Assembly (NCBI RefSeq): GCF_050749885.1
Contig: NZ_JBOIUB010000001.1
Coordinates: 124,001-188,000 of the forward strand
Origin: Zooshikella sp050749885
GTDB taxonomy: Bacteria; Pseudomonadota; Gammaproteobacteria; Pseudomonadales; Zooshikellaceae
DNA length: 64,000 bases
Direction: 5' to 3'
Shown here: positions 43,030 through 53,300 of the stretch, piece after piece
Layout of the letters: every line of letters starts with the position of its first letter
Numbering within the stretch: position 1 is the stretch's first letter
Position numbers and translations under genes: made by a program
Notes under the pieces: generated by a model
Told to the model about the DNA's origin: nothing
Databases searched by the model: none
What the model saw: the letters and a program-made list of their open reading frames with translations, nothing else

Positions 43030-43425
43030 CTATAAGTATGGTGGTTGTTGTGTAGGAGATGGTTGAGTAGGAGATTGAGGCATGCGCGATAGTTTGACGA
43101 GGTTTCCTGCAAAAATGCCTAGTGCAACAAAGCACAGCATTGTCATTATTTCTTTTGCTGAGTGGTTTGGGCATTTATAGGTTAGAAAACCAAGTAATAC
43201 TAAATACGCACTGCTTGTAGGTAAATTAAGCCACCATTTTCGGTATAACTGCGTGAGGCTTAACACAGTTAATGAAGCGATAAATCCACCTAAAACGATA
43301 AAACTACTGATAATATACTGGTGGTGTAGATTAATACGTTGTGTTGCTAATACATAGGTGGCTGCTAACACAAATAAACAGGCAAAGACACGTAAAAAAT
43401 ATTTTGTTTTATCATCAAAGTTCAT
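43030..43425 (-). CDS. small integral membrane protein, hypothetical
   Basis: A 131-residue protein with four hydrophobic segments (about residues 9-26, 36-58, 70-84 and 93-110) and a short Pro/Gln/Ser-rich cytoplasmic or periplasmic tail. No family recognised. Divergent from the MAPEG gene and convergent with the GNAT gene. Hydropathy and an isolated, properly spaced ORF support it as real, but the coding evidence is modest. Confidence 0.6.
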   Translation of the reverse strand: MNFDDKTKYFLRVFACLFVLAATYVLATQRINLHHQYIISSFIVLGGFIASLTVLSLTQLYRKWWLNLPTSSAYLVLLGFLTYKCPNHSAKEIMTMLCFVALGIFAGNLVKLSRMPQSPTQPSPTQQPPYL

Positions 43426-43657
43426 AATCCCAGGGTTCCTTGGTTAGTGTAACAACTAAATTAACCAGAAAAGAAATCAAAACGAACAACTTCGATCACT
43501 AAATTAAATGTTAAAGGTTTTAACCTAACCGTTTTAAAGATTGGGTCAGTTTAATGAATTACAAGTGAATTTTTTTATACTGTGGTGGGTTTCAAGGCGC
43601 TACAGTGATGGTGATATTCAAATAGTGTTAACAGGCCCTAGTAAGGAAATACATTAA

Positions 43658-44044
43658 ATGACAACCCCATTAATCTGCTTAGTGATTGTTGCAGTGATGC
43701 CCTACATTTATGCGGGGATGGGCGCGTATTATCGGAGCAGGCTGCCTGGGGGTGTCGATAATAAACATCCTCGACAGCAGATCACTCAACTACAAGGCAC
43801 GGGGGCACGTGTTTATGCTGCACAGCAAAATGCCTGGGAAGCATTAGCCATTTTTACGGTTGCCATGCTTGTTGTTCACTTACGCCAAGCCCCTGAACCC
43901 CAAGTTTCATTGCTTGCAGAATTGTTTGTGGCTGCACGTGTGGCGCATGCTTTCTTTTACATTAATAATTGGGATGTATTCAGGTCATTGGCCTTTGCTG
44001 CTGGGTTAGTCTGTGTCATCAGTATGTTATGGATAAGCTGGTGA
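43658..44044 (+). CDS. MAPEG family membrane protein
   Basis: The 128-residue, four-helix membrane protein matches the MAPEG superfamily (eicosanoid/glutathione-metabolism-like): RAYAAQQNAWEALAIF-type helix 2 (here RVYAAQQNAWEALAIF), a VAARVAHAFFYI helix 3 and the DVFRSLAFAAG segment. Bacterial MAPEG proteins of this group are of unclear substrate. AAGGA lies ~11 nt before the ATG. The DUF2237 gene follows after 67 bp and may be in the same transcript. Confidence 0.85.
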   Translation: MTTPLICLVIVAVMPYIYAGMGAYYRSRLPGGVDNKHPRQQITQLQGTGARVYAAQQNAWEALAIFTVAMLVVHLRQAPEPQVSLLAELFVAARVAHAFFYINNWDVFRSLAFAAGLVCVISMLWISW

Positions 44045-44111
44045 CATAAACTCAAGGACCCTCAAAATAATGAATGATGCCCATAACAAAGGGATTTTAG
44101 GGGATGTAAAT

Positions 44112-44489
44112 ATGGAACAAGCACCTTCTCTCAATGTTTTCGGTGAGCCACTTAATGTCTGTAGTGAGCAACCGAAAACAGGTTATTTTCGGGATGGCTG
44201 TTGTAATACCAGTGCTCAGGATCTGGGAATTCATACGGTATGTGCTGTCATGTCACAGGAATTTTTAGCTTTTTCTCTACATCAGGGAAATGATTTAATA
44301 ACACCTATACCTGAACATGGTTTTCCAGGATTACGTCCAGGCGATCATTGGTGTCTCTGTGCTGCTCGTTGGTGGGAAGCATATCAGCATGACAGTGCAC
44401 CAAAAGTGATTCTTGGCAGTACGCATATTAAAACGTTGGATGTTATACCGATTGATATTCTTCGACAATATGCGTTGGATTTGAATTAA
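44112..44489 (+). CDS. DUF2237 family protein
   Basis: The core NVFGEPLNVCSEQP...GYFRDGCCNTSAQDLGIHTVCAVM, FLAFSLHQGNDL and GLRPGDHWCLCAARW is the DUF2237 signature, with a conserved set of cysteines; function is unknown for the family. ATG 44112 (MEQAPSLNVFG) has GGGG ~8 nt upstream and gives the normal family length (~125 residues); the in-frame ATG at 44070 would add a 14-residue non-conserved N-terminus. Confidence 0.87.
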   Translation: MEQAPSLNVFGEPLNVCSEQPKTGYFRDGCCNTSAQDLGIHTVCAVMSQEFLAFSLHQGNDLITPIPEHGFPGLRPGDHWCLCAARWWEAYQHDSAPKVILGSTHIKTLDVIPIDILRQYALDLN

Positions 44490-44861
44490 ATCGTCAGAAT
44501 TATTAAATAGCATGCGGATTTTTATGCCGTTGTTCTGCTCTGGGTGTGTGTAATTAATTGTTGTGTTTTAAAATCTAAAAAAGACTTTGTATGATGGTTA
44601 TTTGCTAAATACTAAGTGAATAGTTGATACTTATTTTGTCAAGATTTTGCAGGGATTGTTAATTTAAATATTGAAATAGTATTTTTGTGATATTGAAGTT
44701 GTTAACAGACTTTTGATTTTTATTCCAGGGCGAACCATTATGAAACGATGGTTTTATTATGCCGGTGACAAATCTTCCTTATGTTGAACTATGATGAATA
44801 GAAGGTGTTTGATTCGCTTCAGAGGGATGGCGTTGATTGATTTGAAAAGGGTATAGCGACC
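44490..44861. other. 370-bp AT-rich intergenic region
   Basis: No supported ORF. Weak dyad ACCAT/ATGGT around 44735-44754; no clear terminator. It presumably holds the promoter of the solute-binding protein gene at 44862. Confidence 0.4.
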
Positions 44862-45728
44862 ATGGGGCGTGGTAATAAGGTATTAGCATGCATAATGAAG
44901 GTCCTTGTGTCTTTGACTATAGCAATAGTATTAAGGCAGGGCGTTGCAAATGAGCCAGCATTACCTAATAGTTATAATCCAAATAAGGTGATTACTGTAG
45001 CCACTTTGGAGGACTACGCGCCGTATTGCTTTAGACAAAGTATTACGACAATGAAGGACGTTGGCGAGGTAATTCCTCCTGGTCATGATTCTAAAAGGCT
45101 TCAAGGGTACAGTTGGGATGTGGTCAGGCTCAGTCTGCACCGACAAGGATATACTATTCAGTTAATGGTTTACCCTTGGTCAAGAGTGATGTCATTGGTT
45201 CGCCGTAATGAGATAGATGTTATTTTTCCTGCTGCGGTGACGGAGACGCGAAGCCAATTTCTGGTGTTTTCTAAATACCCTGTAAATACGGTACATTATG
45301 TCATTTATACTAATAAGGAAAACCAAAGTAGCTGGCAAAATTTGGCTGAAATGACGGGGCTTAGGGTGGGGGCAATGAGAGGATGGGATTATGGTAGTTA
45401 TTGGAATTCTCATCTTGAACATATTGAACTAAGGGAAGTCAATACCGTTGAGCAAGGATTCCAAATGTTAGATTATAGGAGAGTAGAAGGGCTAGCAGGT
45501 TACGAGGAAGTGTTTGATCATTATTTAATCGAGACGTCTATCGATAAAAAGTTTCAAAAACTGGCGGCTTTCGATCAAGGGTTTGAGTTTTTATCAGGCA
45601 ATAAACTTAATACGAAAGTAAAACGTATTTTAAAAGATTTTGATTCATCCAGGCCATTTCTTCTTAAACAAGGGATATTGGCAGAACTCAAAAAACGCTG
45701 GTTTCCCCTACAAAATGGAAATTTTTAA
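44862..45728 (+). CDS. periplasmic solute-binding protein, family 3 type (orphan)
   Basis: A 288-residue SBP_bac_3-like protein: signal peptide (about 12-30), mature start VITVATLEDYAPYCF, then GYSWDVVRLSLHRQGYTIQLMVYPWSRVMSLVRRNEIDVIFPAAVT and the hinge-region LRVGAMRGWDYG. This fold binds amino acids or similar small ligands. No permease or ATPase gene is adjacent, so it is an orphan binding protein; such proteins may feed remote transporters or sensors. AAGGG lies ~10 nt before ATG 44862; a second in-frame ATG (44895) directly at the signal peptide is possible. Confidence 0.85.
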   Translation: MGRGNKVLACIMKVLVSLTIAIVLRQGVANEPALPNSYNPNKVITVATLEDYAPYCFRQSITTMKDVGEVIPPGHDSKRLQGYSWDVVRLSLHRQGYTIQLMVYPWSRVMSLVRRNEIDVIFPAAVTETRSQFLVFSKYPVNTVHYVIYTNKENQSSWQNLAEMTGLRVGAMRGWDYGSYWNSHLEHIELREVNTVEQGFQMLDYRRVEGLAGYEEVFDHYLIETSIDKKFQKLAAFDQGFEFLSGNKLNTKVKRILKDFDSSRPFLLKQGILAELKKRWFPLQNGNF

Positions 45729-45887
45729 CTACACGCATTAGTGGTCAGTATAATCCAATGTATACCATCGTTGAGTTTATGCTGTGGTCTCCCTCGTAAA
45801 AAATTCTTCTTTGCTGATGAATATCATTGTTTACAGCATATAAAGTATTCATAGTAAATCGGTTTACACGTTATCTTTGAGGGTATT

Positions 45888-46631
45888 ATGAAAATTAAAA
45901 CATCTGTTTTATTGTTTTTATCAAGTGTCTTAATTACACCTTACAGCATTGCTGATAGTGCAGAGCATTGGGGGTATCAAGGTAAACGAGGGCCTGAACA
46001 CTGGGGACAGCTTGATAAGTCATTTGCGACATGTCAGTCGGGACTTAATCAGTCGCCTATCAATATCAAACAAGGGTTTGATACAGAGTTGCCTGCACTG
46101 ACTTGGAACAAGCCAATCCATACGAAAAATATTGTCAATAATGGGCATACAATACAGTTAAATGTTGAGCCGGGATCTATTTTAACTTGGGAAGGCGAAA
46201 CCTATGAGCTGAAACAGTTTCACTTTCATACTCCCAGTGAAAATCAAATTGATGGTCAATCTTTCCCACTGGAAATGCATTTAGTACATGCTGATCAACA
46301 AGGTAAGTTGGCTGTTGTTGCAGTGATGTTTGAACAAGGCCATACCAATCAAGTACTACAACAACTGTGGGGAAAATTACCAAAGGCTGATGAGCAACAA
46401 CCTTCGGCCCACACAGTAGCTTGGCAAAGTTTACTACCTGCAGAATGGGATTACTACTATTTTAATGGTTCACTTACAACACCACCTTGTACTGAAGGGG
46501 TAAGGTGGTTTGTCTTAAAGTCATCTATGAAAGTTAATCAACAACAGGTAGCGCAGTTTGCTAAAGTGTTACCAAATGGTACGAATAATCGACCTGTTCA
46601 ACCGATTAATGCACGGCAAGTCTTAAAGTAA
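45888..46631 (+). CDS. periplasmic alpha-type carbonic anhydrase
   Basis: Interconverts CO2 and bicarbonate in the periplasm. A signal peptide (about 1-22) precedes HWGYQGKRGPEHWG; NQSPINI is the family signature. Zinc ligands His112 and His114 (QFHFHTPSEN) and His131 (EMHLVHAD) are all present, as is the TTPPCTEG substrate-pocket segment with Thr. Cys49 and the Cys of PPCTEG can form the usual disulphide. GAGGG precedes the ATG. A symmetrical hairpin follows 57 bp after the stop. Confidence 0.95.
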   Translation: MKIKTSVLLFLSSVLITPYSIADSAEHWGYQGKRGPEHWGQLDKSFATCQSGLNQSPINIKQGFDTELPALTWNKPIHTKNIVNNGHTIQLNVEPGSILTWEGETYELKQFHFHTPSENQIDGQSFPLEMHLVHADQQGKLAVVAVMFEQGHTNQVLQQLWGKLPKADEQQPSAHTVAWQSLLPAEWDYYYFNGSLTTPPCTEGVRWFVLKSSMKVNQQQVAQFAKVLPNGTNNRPVQPINARQVLK

Positions 46632-46688
46632 CACTTCTATTGGTAAGTCATTATTACCACTCGTTCAGTGACTATTCTCATTTACTTA

Positions 46689-46710
46689 CGAAGGGGTATT
46701 CCCCTTCGTT
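46689..46710 (+). terminator. hairpin after carbonic anhydrase gene
   Basis: ACGAAGGGG and CCCCTTCGT pair perfectly (9 bp) around TATT, giving a tight GC-rich hairpin 57 bp after the carbonic anhydrase stop. The following bases (TTCGTCTC) are only partly T-rich, so termination efficiency is uncertain. Confidence 0.6.
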
Positions 46711-46932
46711 TCGTCTCATGCTATTGGAATTATTCACAAGATAATCTTTAATATTAAAAAAAATATAAATTTATTAATAAGAAAAATAGGATTATTAAAT
46801 AAAATAAGCGTTCTAGCTGATTGATTTTCTAAATCAATACATTTAATAGAAACTATTTGAGCTGGTTTGTATTCTAAGAGTTAATTGGGTTGTGCTACAA
46901 TCGTGCAATGAGGTTGTAACCACTCTTAGCAT

Positions 46933-46955
46933 GGTATACCCACAGCGAAAAATAT
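46933..46955 (+). repeat. dispersed palindromic repeat, copy 4
   Basis: GGTATACCCACAGCGAAAAATAT matches copies 1 and 2 through TATACCCACAGCGAA and then diverges. It lies ~360 bp upstream of the giant toxin gene. Confidence 0.65.
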
Positions 46956-47313
46956 ATAACGAAGTTTTTGAGGTGCTAACTTGCTATATCAAGAGGCGCA
47001 CCTATAAAAGAGATTCGTGAAGTATAGTCGTGAAAGTTTTTTTTATATGTCATTGTCTTTAACCTTAGAAAAATGGGCTTGAGAGATTGTTTACTGAATA
47101 GCTCACCCTGGCTGTGCCAGTGAAAAAACTATTTAATGATGCTGTCCGTTTTTCCTAGTTGCATTAATTATTTTTAACTTTTTTTGTATATCAATAATTT
47201 TAACTATTTTATACCCGGGCCTAGCATATCGATTGATGGGTGTAAATCATCGTGATCGCTGTATGTGGGATGTCATAGGCAGTTGATAAGTAAATTAATC
47301 TGGAGTGTAGTAG

Positions 47314-50300
47314 ATGGCCATAATCCCCTTGGATGAATTTAAAAAAGTCGCCGCTGTAAAATTTAAAAAGCAAGGTGAAAGTTACCAGCAGTTACTTCAA
47401 CGTTATCAAGCTTATGAAGGGGTCAAAGGTAAAAACTCACCTGCAGAGTATGATGCATTAAAATTATTATTGGGTGAAGTTAACCAATATTTGGAAAAAC
47501 ATCCTGAGTCAGGACGAAATGCAGCAATACAAGCACTTAAAACACAGATTATCGAACGTCGCTATCAAGTTTGGCATGTTCAGCAAAATGAACAGTTAAA
47601 GCAGGAGCTAAGCCTGTTAGCGCAGGATCAGCAGCAGGCAAAAAAACAAGCGTACAATGAAGCACTCCAATTGCTAAAAGGGATTGTCGGTCATTCGTTT
47701 GAGCAGCCCAGTGAGTTAAGGCAGGTACTGGAAAGTCGTTTCTCTCAACAAGCGGTTGACTACTTAAATACGTTAACACAAGGGGTTTTGGCCAATGCTA
47801 AAAAACTCAATACAGGTATTCTTCGTGCAGTAACGGATACATTATTAAGTCCTGAGTTTGCTAATTTACAGAAAGCATTAGATGTTGTGACATTGAATAC
47901 CAATAGTCCCGTTTCTGAACAGGGGCGATTTGCTGTCGCACAGGAATTGGCAAAGTTTCCTGCTGAGTTATTAGATTTAATGAAAGCCCACAATATTAGT
48001 GTGCTTGTTACCCAAGATAGTATTACCAGTTATTATCAGGAATTGAAAGGTGTCACTCCTCGTGGTTGGCCTGCAGGACAAACATGGGACTCTGTTCCTG
48101 GTGTGGGGGCATTTGGTGCTTACCGGGGCGCTGTTATTGCGGTTAAGCTGGATGCAAATGGAAAATGGGTCGTGCCAAAAACAGGTGATGGGCATAATGC
48201 GGCCAATCTGGTACTGCATGAAACAGCTCATGCTATTGATCGTATTGTCGGTGAAGCAAGTAATGGCGGACAATATCTGAGTAACCGAAAATCATTTTTA
48301 GCAGCCTGGCAAGGGGATTTTCATAATTTAGGTGATGACTACTATAAACAAGGTGGCACACAAGCCGGTCGAGAAGAAACTTTTGCGGAAGGGATTGCCA
48401 GGCACTATGAAAAAACGGCTCAGTTAAATTGGAAAAATGTACAGACATGGCTGTCAAATAAACCATTTGATAAATACGCTCAACAGTTTTATGACGAGTT
48501 TTCTGCAAGCTGGTGGCAAAAACAATTATCAAACGAGTTTTCTGCAGAAGTTAAAGCCTACGTTGAGCAGCAAGTACCAGAACTTAAATTACAAGAAAAA
48601 CTGGACTTTGTAACACTGCGTAAAATTTACCAAGCGATTAATGATGCACCTATTGCTGGAAATAATGCACCGCTAGCGAGCTTGAATGCGCTAAAATCAT
48701 CACAACCTTTATTGTCTTCTATTGCGCCACCACCACCTTCAGTGGATAACCTAGCTACGGTGTGGAGTGATGTTCCAAGTCGGGAACTACTAGTCAAGCA
48801 GGCCGCTGTAGTAGGTAAGCCACAAGGTGAAAGTTATAAAGCACTATTAAGCCAGCTTCAGCAATTTTGGCAGCAAAATGGTAGTGATCGAATTAATACG
48901 GCATTTAAATTATATCAGCAAGCCGGAGACTACATTGATCGTCACCCAGATTCAAAGCGTAATGGTGCGATTCAAGGATTACGTCAGCATTTAGCACGTG
49001 CTATTAATAAAGCGCAATCAGATCACCCTCAAACACAAGAAACACTCGCCAGAGTTAAAGCGCGTTTACAGCTTTTGCAATTAGAGGAAGGTTTAATTGC
49101 TGCCCCTCGGTCCGGTCAGGCTACGCAGCTAGCTGACGGAACTAGGGTTTTAACTAGCTCGCCGAATGCTGGTATTGACTCATTACAGCACTTACAAACG
49201 GTATTTGATCCATCTCTTAGAGATCAGGAACTTGCTGTAGGACGTGAAGCGGGTAATAAAGTAAAAGCGCAGGCCAATATATCCCAAGCAGAAGCAGATG
49301 CTATTACCTGGTATACCAAAGAAGGTTTCCAATATATCAATGATATGCTACGAAATGATCAGCCATTGACTCACTTTGTTAAGGATTATGGTATCAGTGC
49401 ATTGCAGGGCTTAAATAAACTGGCTAATTATGAAGGCACAGTTTATCGCGCACTTGCAGTCGATGATTTATCCACGCTTGCTGACCGATTGACACCAGGA
49501 CAGTTGGTGGGTGATAAAGGATTTTTATCAACCTCCACGAGTGCAGAGTTTGCTAAAGCGTTTCGTGGTGGCAAAGGTACCGTTATTTATGCCATTGAAG
49601 GTGTCACTAATGGCCGTAATGTCACTGGATTTGCGCAGCTAGAGCAAGCAGAAGTTTTGTTACAGCCAGGTAGCCATTTTCGAGTTGAGGCCACGAAACT
49701 CACCGATAACAATCTTTATGTGGTATTAAAGCAAGCTGATAATTTAAAAGCGGGTGAAGTGGTTCGAAACCTGGCAACAGGTGATGTATTAGGGGCGGTC
49801 ATTAATGGTCAAACAACCACTCTGATAGATGATGTTAAGAAAACCTTCGTTGACCCTAATATTGCTGCTTTACTGGATATTCCGCAGCCAGGTGCAGCAA
49901 ATGCTGGCCTTGGCAATACACCTCTCACTGGCGATTTACCTCCACCTCCACCCGTGACAACGGATAATGAATCTGCTTTAGTCGAAGCGGCCAGTCATCG
50001 CAAATTGGATATCACTGAAAAAGCAAAATATGTAGCCACAATTTACAACCGTCTGGCCAATGGGGTTACTACTGATGATGCCTATGGCGTAATTACACCA
50101 GGGTTTGAACGACCCACAGAAACAGCTCTTGCCCAGCTCAATGAAACAATACTGACAAAAGCAAAAAAAGCTATCGCTGAGAGTATTGATAAAACATTAG
50201 GTACATTACGCGGACAGCAACATAGTGTACCTGAAAGTTTGAATGCTCAAGTACGTGATGAGTTGGCATCTCTCTTTGTCGAAGCCACGGTTAAACAAGA

Positions 50301-53300
50301 TTATGATTTACGTGCGGCATTAATTGCCAAAGTTGAGGCACTTGGTATTCCATTTGAGGCTAAAGGTCAGGGTGAAAAACTGCTCGCATTTTGGTCTGGG
50401 GAATGGCATGGATATGAATATGTGCTTAATCAGAAACTAGGTGCTGAAGGTAAAGCCATTGCAGTCGATCATCATGTTTCGGGTATCGAGTTTTTACACC
50501 AACTTCGTAATAGTTTAGATCATTTTGCTACGGATCTACGAGATAAGCCAACACTTAAAAACCTATTCCAGCAGGGAAGTCGAACATTAGCAGGTTATTT
50601 AAGCTCTGTTTATGCGACGGGCGCACAGGGTACAACTTATGTACTGTCTGAAGGTGGCATACAATTAAATAATTATTTTTGGAATGTTGAATTACCTGTG
50701 CTGAGAAAAATGCAGCGTGATGGCATTTTACAAGACATTAAAATTCTTTTTGAAAAGTTTGAGAGCTACGTTGATAAACCGCTCAGTGAAATTGGAGTTG
50801 CTGTTAGCAACAAAGATGTGCCTGTTAAGGTGCAATTGCAACGATTGCCTGAGCATCTGCAATCATGGGCGATTGTGAATGATTTTAAAAAGTTTGCAGA
50901 TGGACAATTAACGCCTGCACTGGTCGCGTTGCATCAAGCCGCTAAACGTTATATTGACTTACATCCATCATCTAAACGTATACCCGCGGTCAAAGCGTTA
51001 TTACAGTCAGTATCCAGCCAATTAATTTCATTAAATGAGTTAGCGTCTAAACCTCTGGCCGATCAACTGACGTTTGTAAAACAGTTTGCCCAAAAAACAT
51101 CAATTAATAATGGTTTTCCTGAAATACTCTCACTTGCAGACTTTTCGACGAAGGCATCAGTCATTGGTAAGCCTAAAGGTGAAGGGTATCAGTCCGTTTT
51201 AACGGCGTTGGCAGCGTTACATAGTCAAGCCAGTAAAACAGCATTACCGGGTGATCGCACATTAATTGATTTGGGGTTAAATGGTGATTTTATTAATCAT
51301 CATGCCGATAATTTAAGGCATCAACTGTTGCCATTTAATCTATTGCGGGAAACATGGGGAGTGAAAGTTAACCATGATATTACCAATGGGCAGGTGGCCA
51401 TTACATTAGCTGATGGACGTCAGGTTAATGTACAGGTTGATGTTGCTGGTAATCAACGACAACAGTTAGCTACACTGCAGCGTTTTATTCTCGCTAATTA
51501 TGATCAAACCTCTATTCCTAGTGGGTTAGCGTTAGCGGGTGACCAAATTAAGCAGATCAGTGACGCAGACTCAATCGTGCTGGCAACGCGTACTGAGGGA
51601 CAGTGGCAGTTAACAGCAAAGTCATCAGTGGCATTTCCTCATGAAAATTACCAGGCGTATCGTTTTGCTGTAGCGCAAGATAAATTGGCTCGACAAATAC
51701 AGTCTGGTGTTTATGAATACCAAGATAGTCGTGTATCTCATGTCGTTAAAATTGATGATACCTATTATGCCGCTAAGTTTGATAAAGATAACAATACCTG
51801 GCGATTAGTAGATAGTACAAATACGGCTAAACCGGGTGTGGCGGTTCACTTAGATGATGGGCAGTGGCAATTAAACTTAAAAGTAGGTTTAGCGGGTGGT
51901 AGGTCTGCTAATACAACGGATAGTGCAGACTCATTCACTCGTCAAAGTCAATGGGTTGCCACGTTATCCGATCAGCTTAATCAGCTATCAGGCGATATTC
52001 ACTTTAAAGCATCAACCTTTACTCAGTTTGATACTGCTAGGCAGCCTGCTATTGATAAAGCGAATACGTTATTAGCAACACAACACCCTGTTTGGCTGGA
52101 CACGTTTAATCACTTCGCGGAATTAAATAATGAACAGGCTTTAGGTCAATTAAGTGAGACTGACCAGCGTCAGTTAAGTAGTTACTTAGAGCAATTGGTT
52201 CAATTAAGTGCGGCAGCAGAAGAAAAACATTTATTCAGTGGTGGACAGTCACAGTCTGTGACGGACTTTGTTGGTTCTCTTCAGCAACAAGATAACCGAA
52301 GTAATGCAACTTATGTGTTAAGTGTGGCTGACCAACATGTGTTGATACAGGTGCATGACGCTAATGGGGAAGTCCGTATTAGCTTAAGTGGTACGGCATT
52401 AGGACAGGTATCTGGTATCCAGAATTATGGGCAATTACAACAGGCGTTAACAATATATCTGGATACCCTAAGTGATAGCCAACAACAGTCTTATGATCAG
52501 TTCAAGGTAGAATCAGTTAATGCCGAACAAGTAACACAGCTTGGTGAAACTCAACCTGCATTTAGCACGGCATTACGCGGCTCCATTCCTGGTACTGAGC
52601 AGCTACTGAAAGGGTTGGATAATACACAGGGGTTATTACAGCTGGGTGAGTTGCATATCAGCCGAGTGATGCTGCATGAGCTGGGTGCAACCGTTGATGG
52701 TAAGCCTGTTGATGTTAATACAGACTTTGCAGACGCTGAGCTTGCCAGCAAGTTGCAGTTGAGTGAGGGTAAATTACAGGCTTACTTAGCGCACAGTCAT
52801 GAAGGTGGTGCTCAGGATACACAGACGGTTAGCCAATTAATAACATGGGTAAAACAGCAGCGTAGTCAGTCAGGAAATACATCACCTGCCGTTGTTGAAC
52901 AAGGGTTACCTGATCATTGGCTGAGGGATCAATTGGCTCAGTTAGCCAGTAATCGCTATGCCTTTGAACAAGGCAAACAACTTGTCGAAGTCGCGAAGCT
53001 TAATCATTTATCTGTTGAATTAGCGCCCAGTACCAGTCATAAACCTCAGGCTGCTTTAGCGAATGTATTAGCAACTGCTCGTGCACAACAGCTTGACGCA
53101 GGAGTTGAGACACTATTAGCGAATCAAAACCGCATTAATTTTTTACAAACGACTCAACAGCAAGGCCGGGCAACTTCAGCAGAAACTGAGTCCTTAACAC
53201 AACTGTTGTCGACCCAAGATGCATTGGTGAAGGCTTATCAAAGTGCCCCTTCCTTTAAGCAGTCATTAGGCTATTTAAGTATTCGTGATATTGTTCGGCA

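Larger units (their letters stand above)
46632..47313. other. 680-bp intergenic region before the giant toxin gene
   Basis: Very AT-rich, especially 46735-46870. It contains a terminator-like hairpin (46689-46710) and a copy of the dispersed palindromic repeat (46933-46955). No supported ORF. GGAG at 47301-47304 is the ribosome site of the toxin. The long leader suggests regulated expression, but no operator could be named. Confidence 0.5.
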
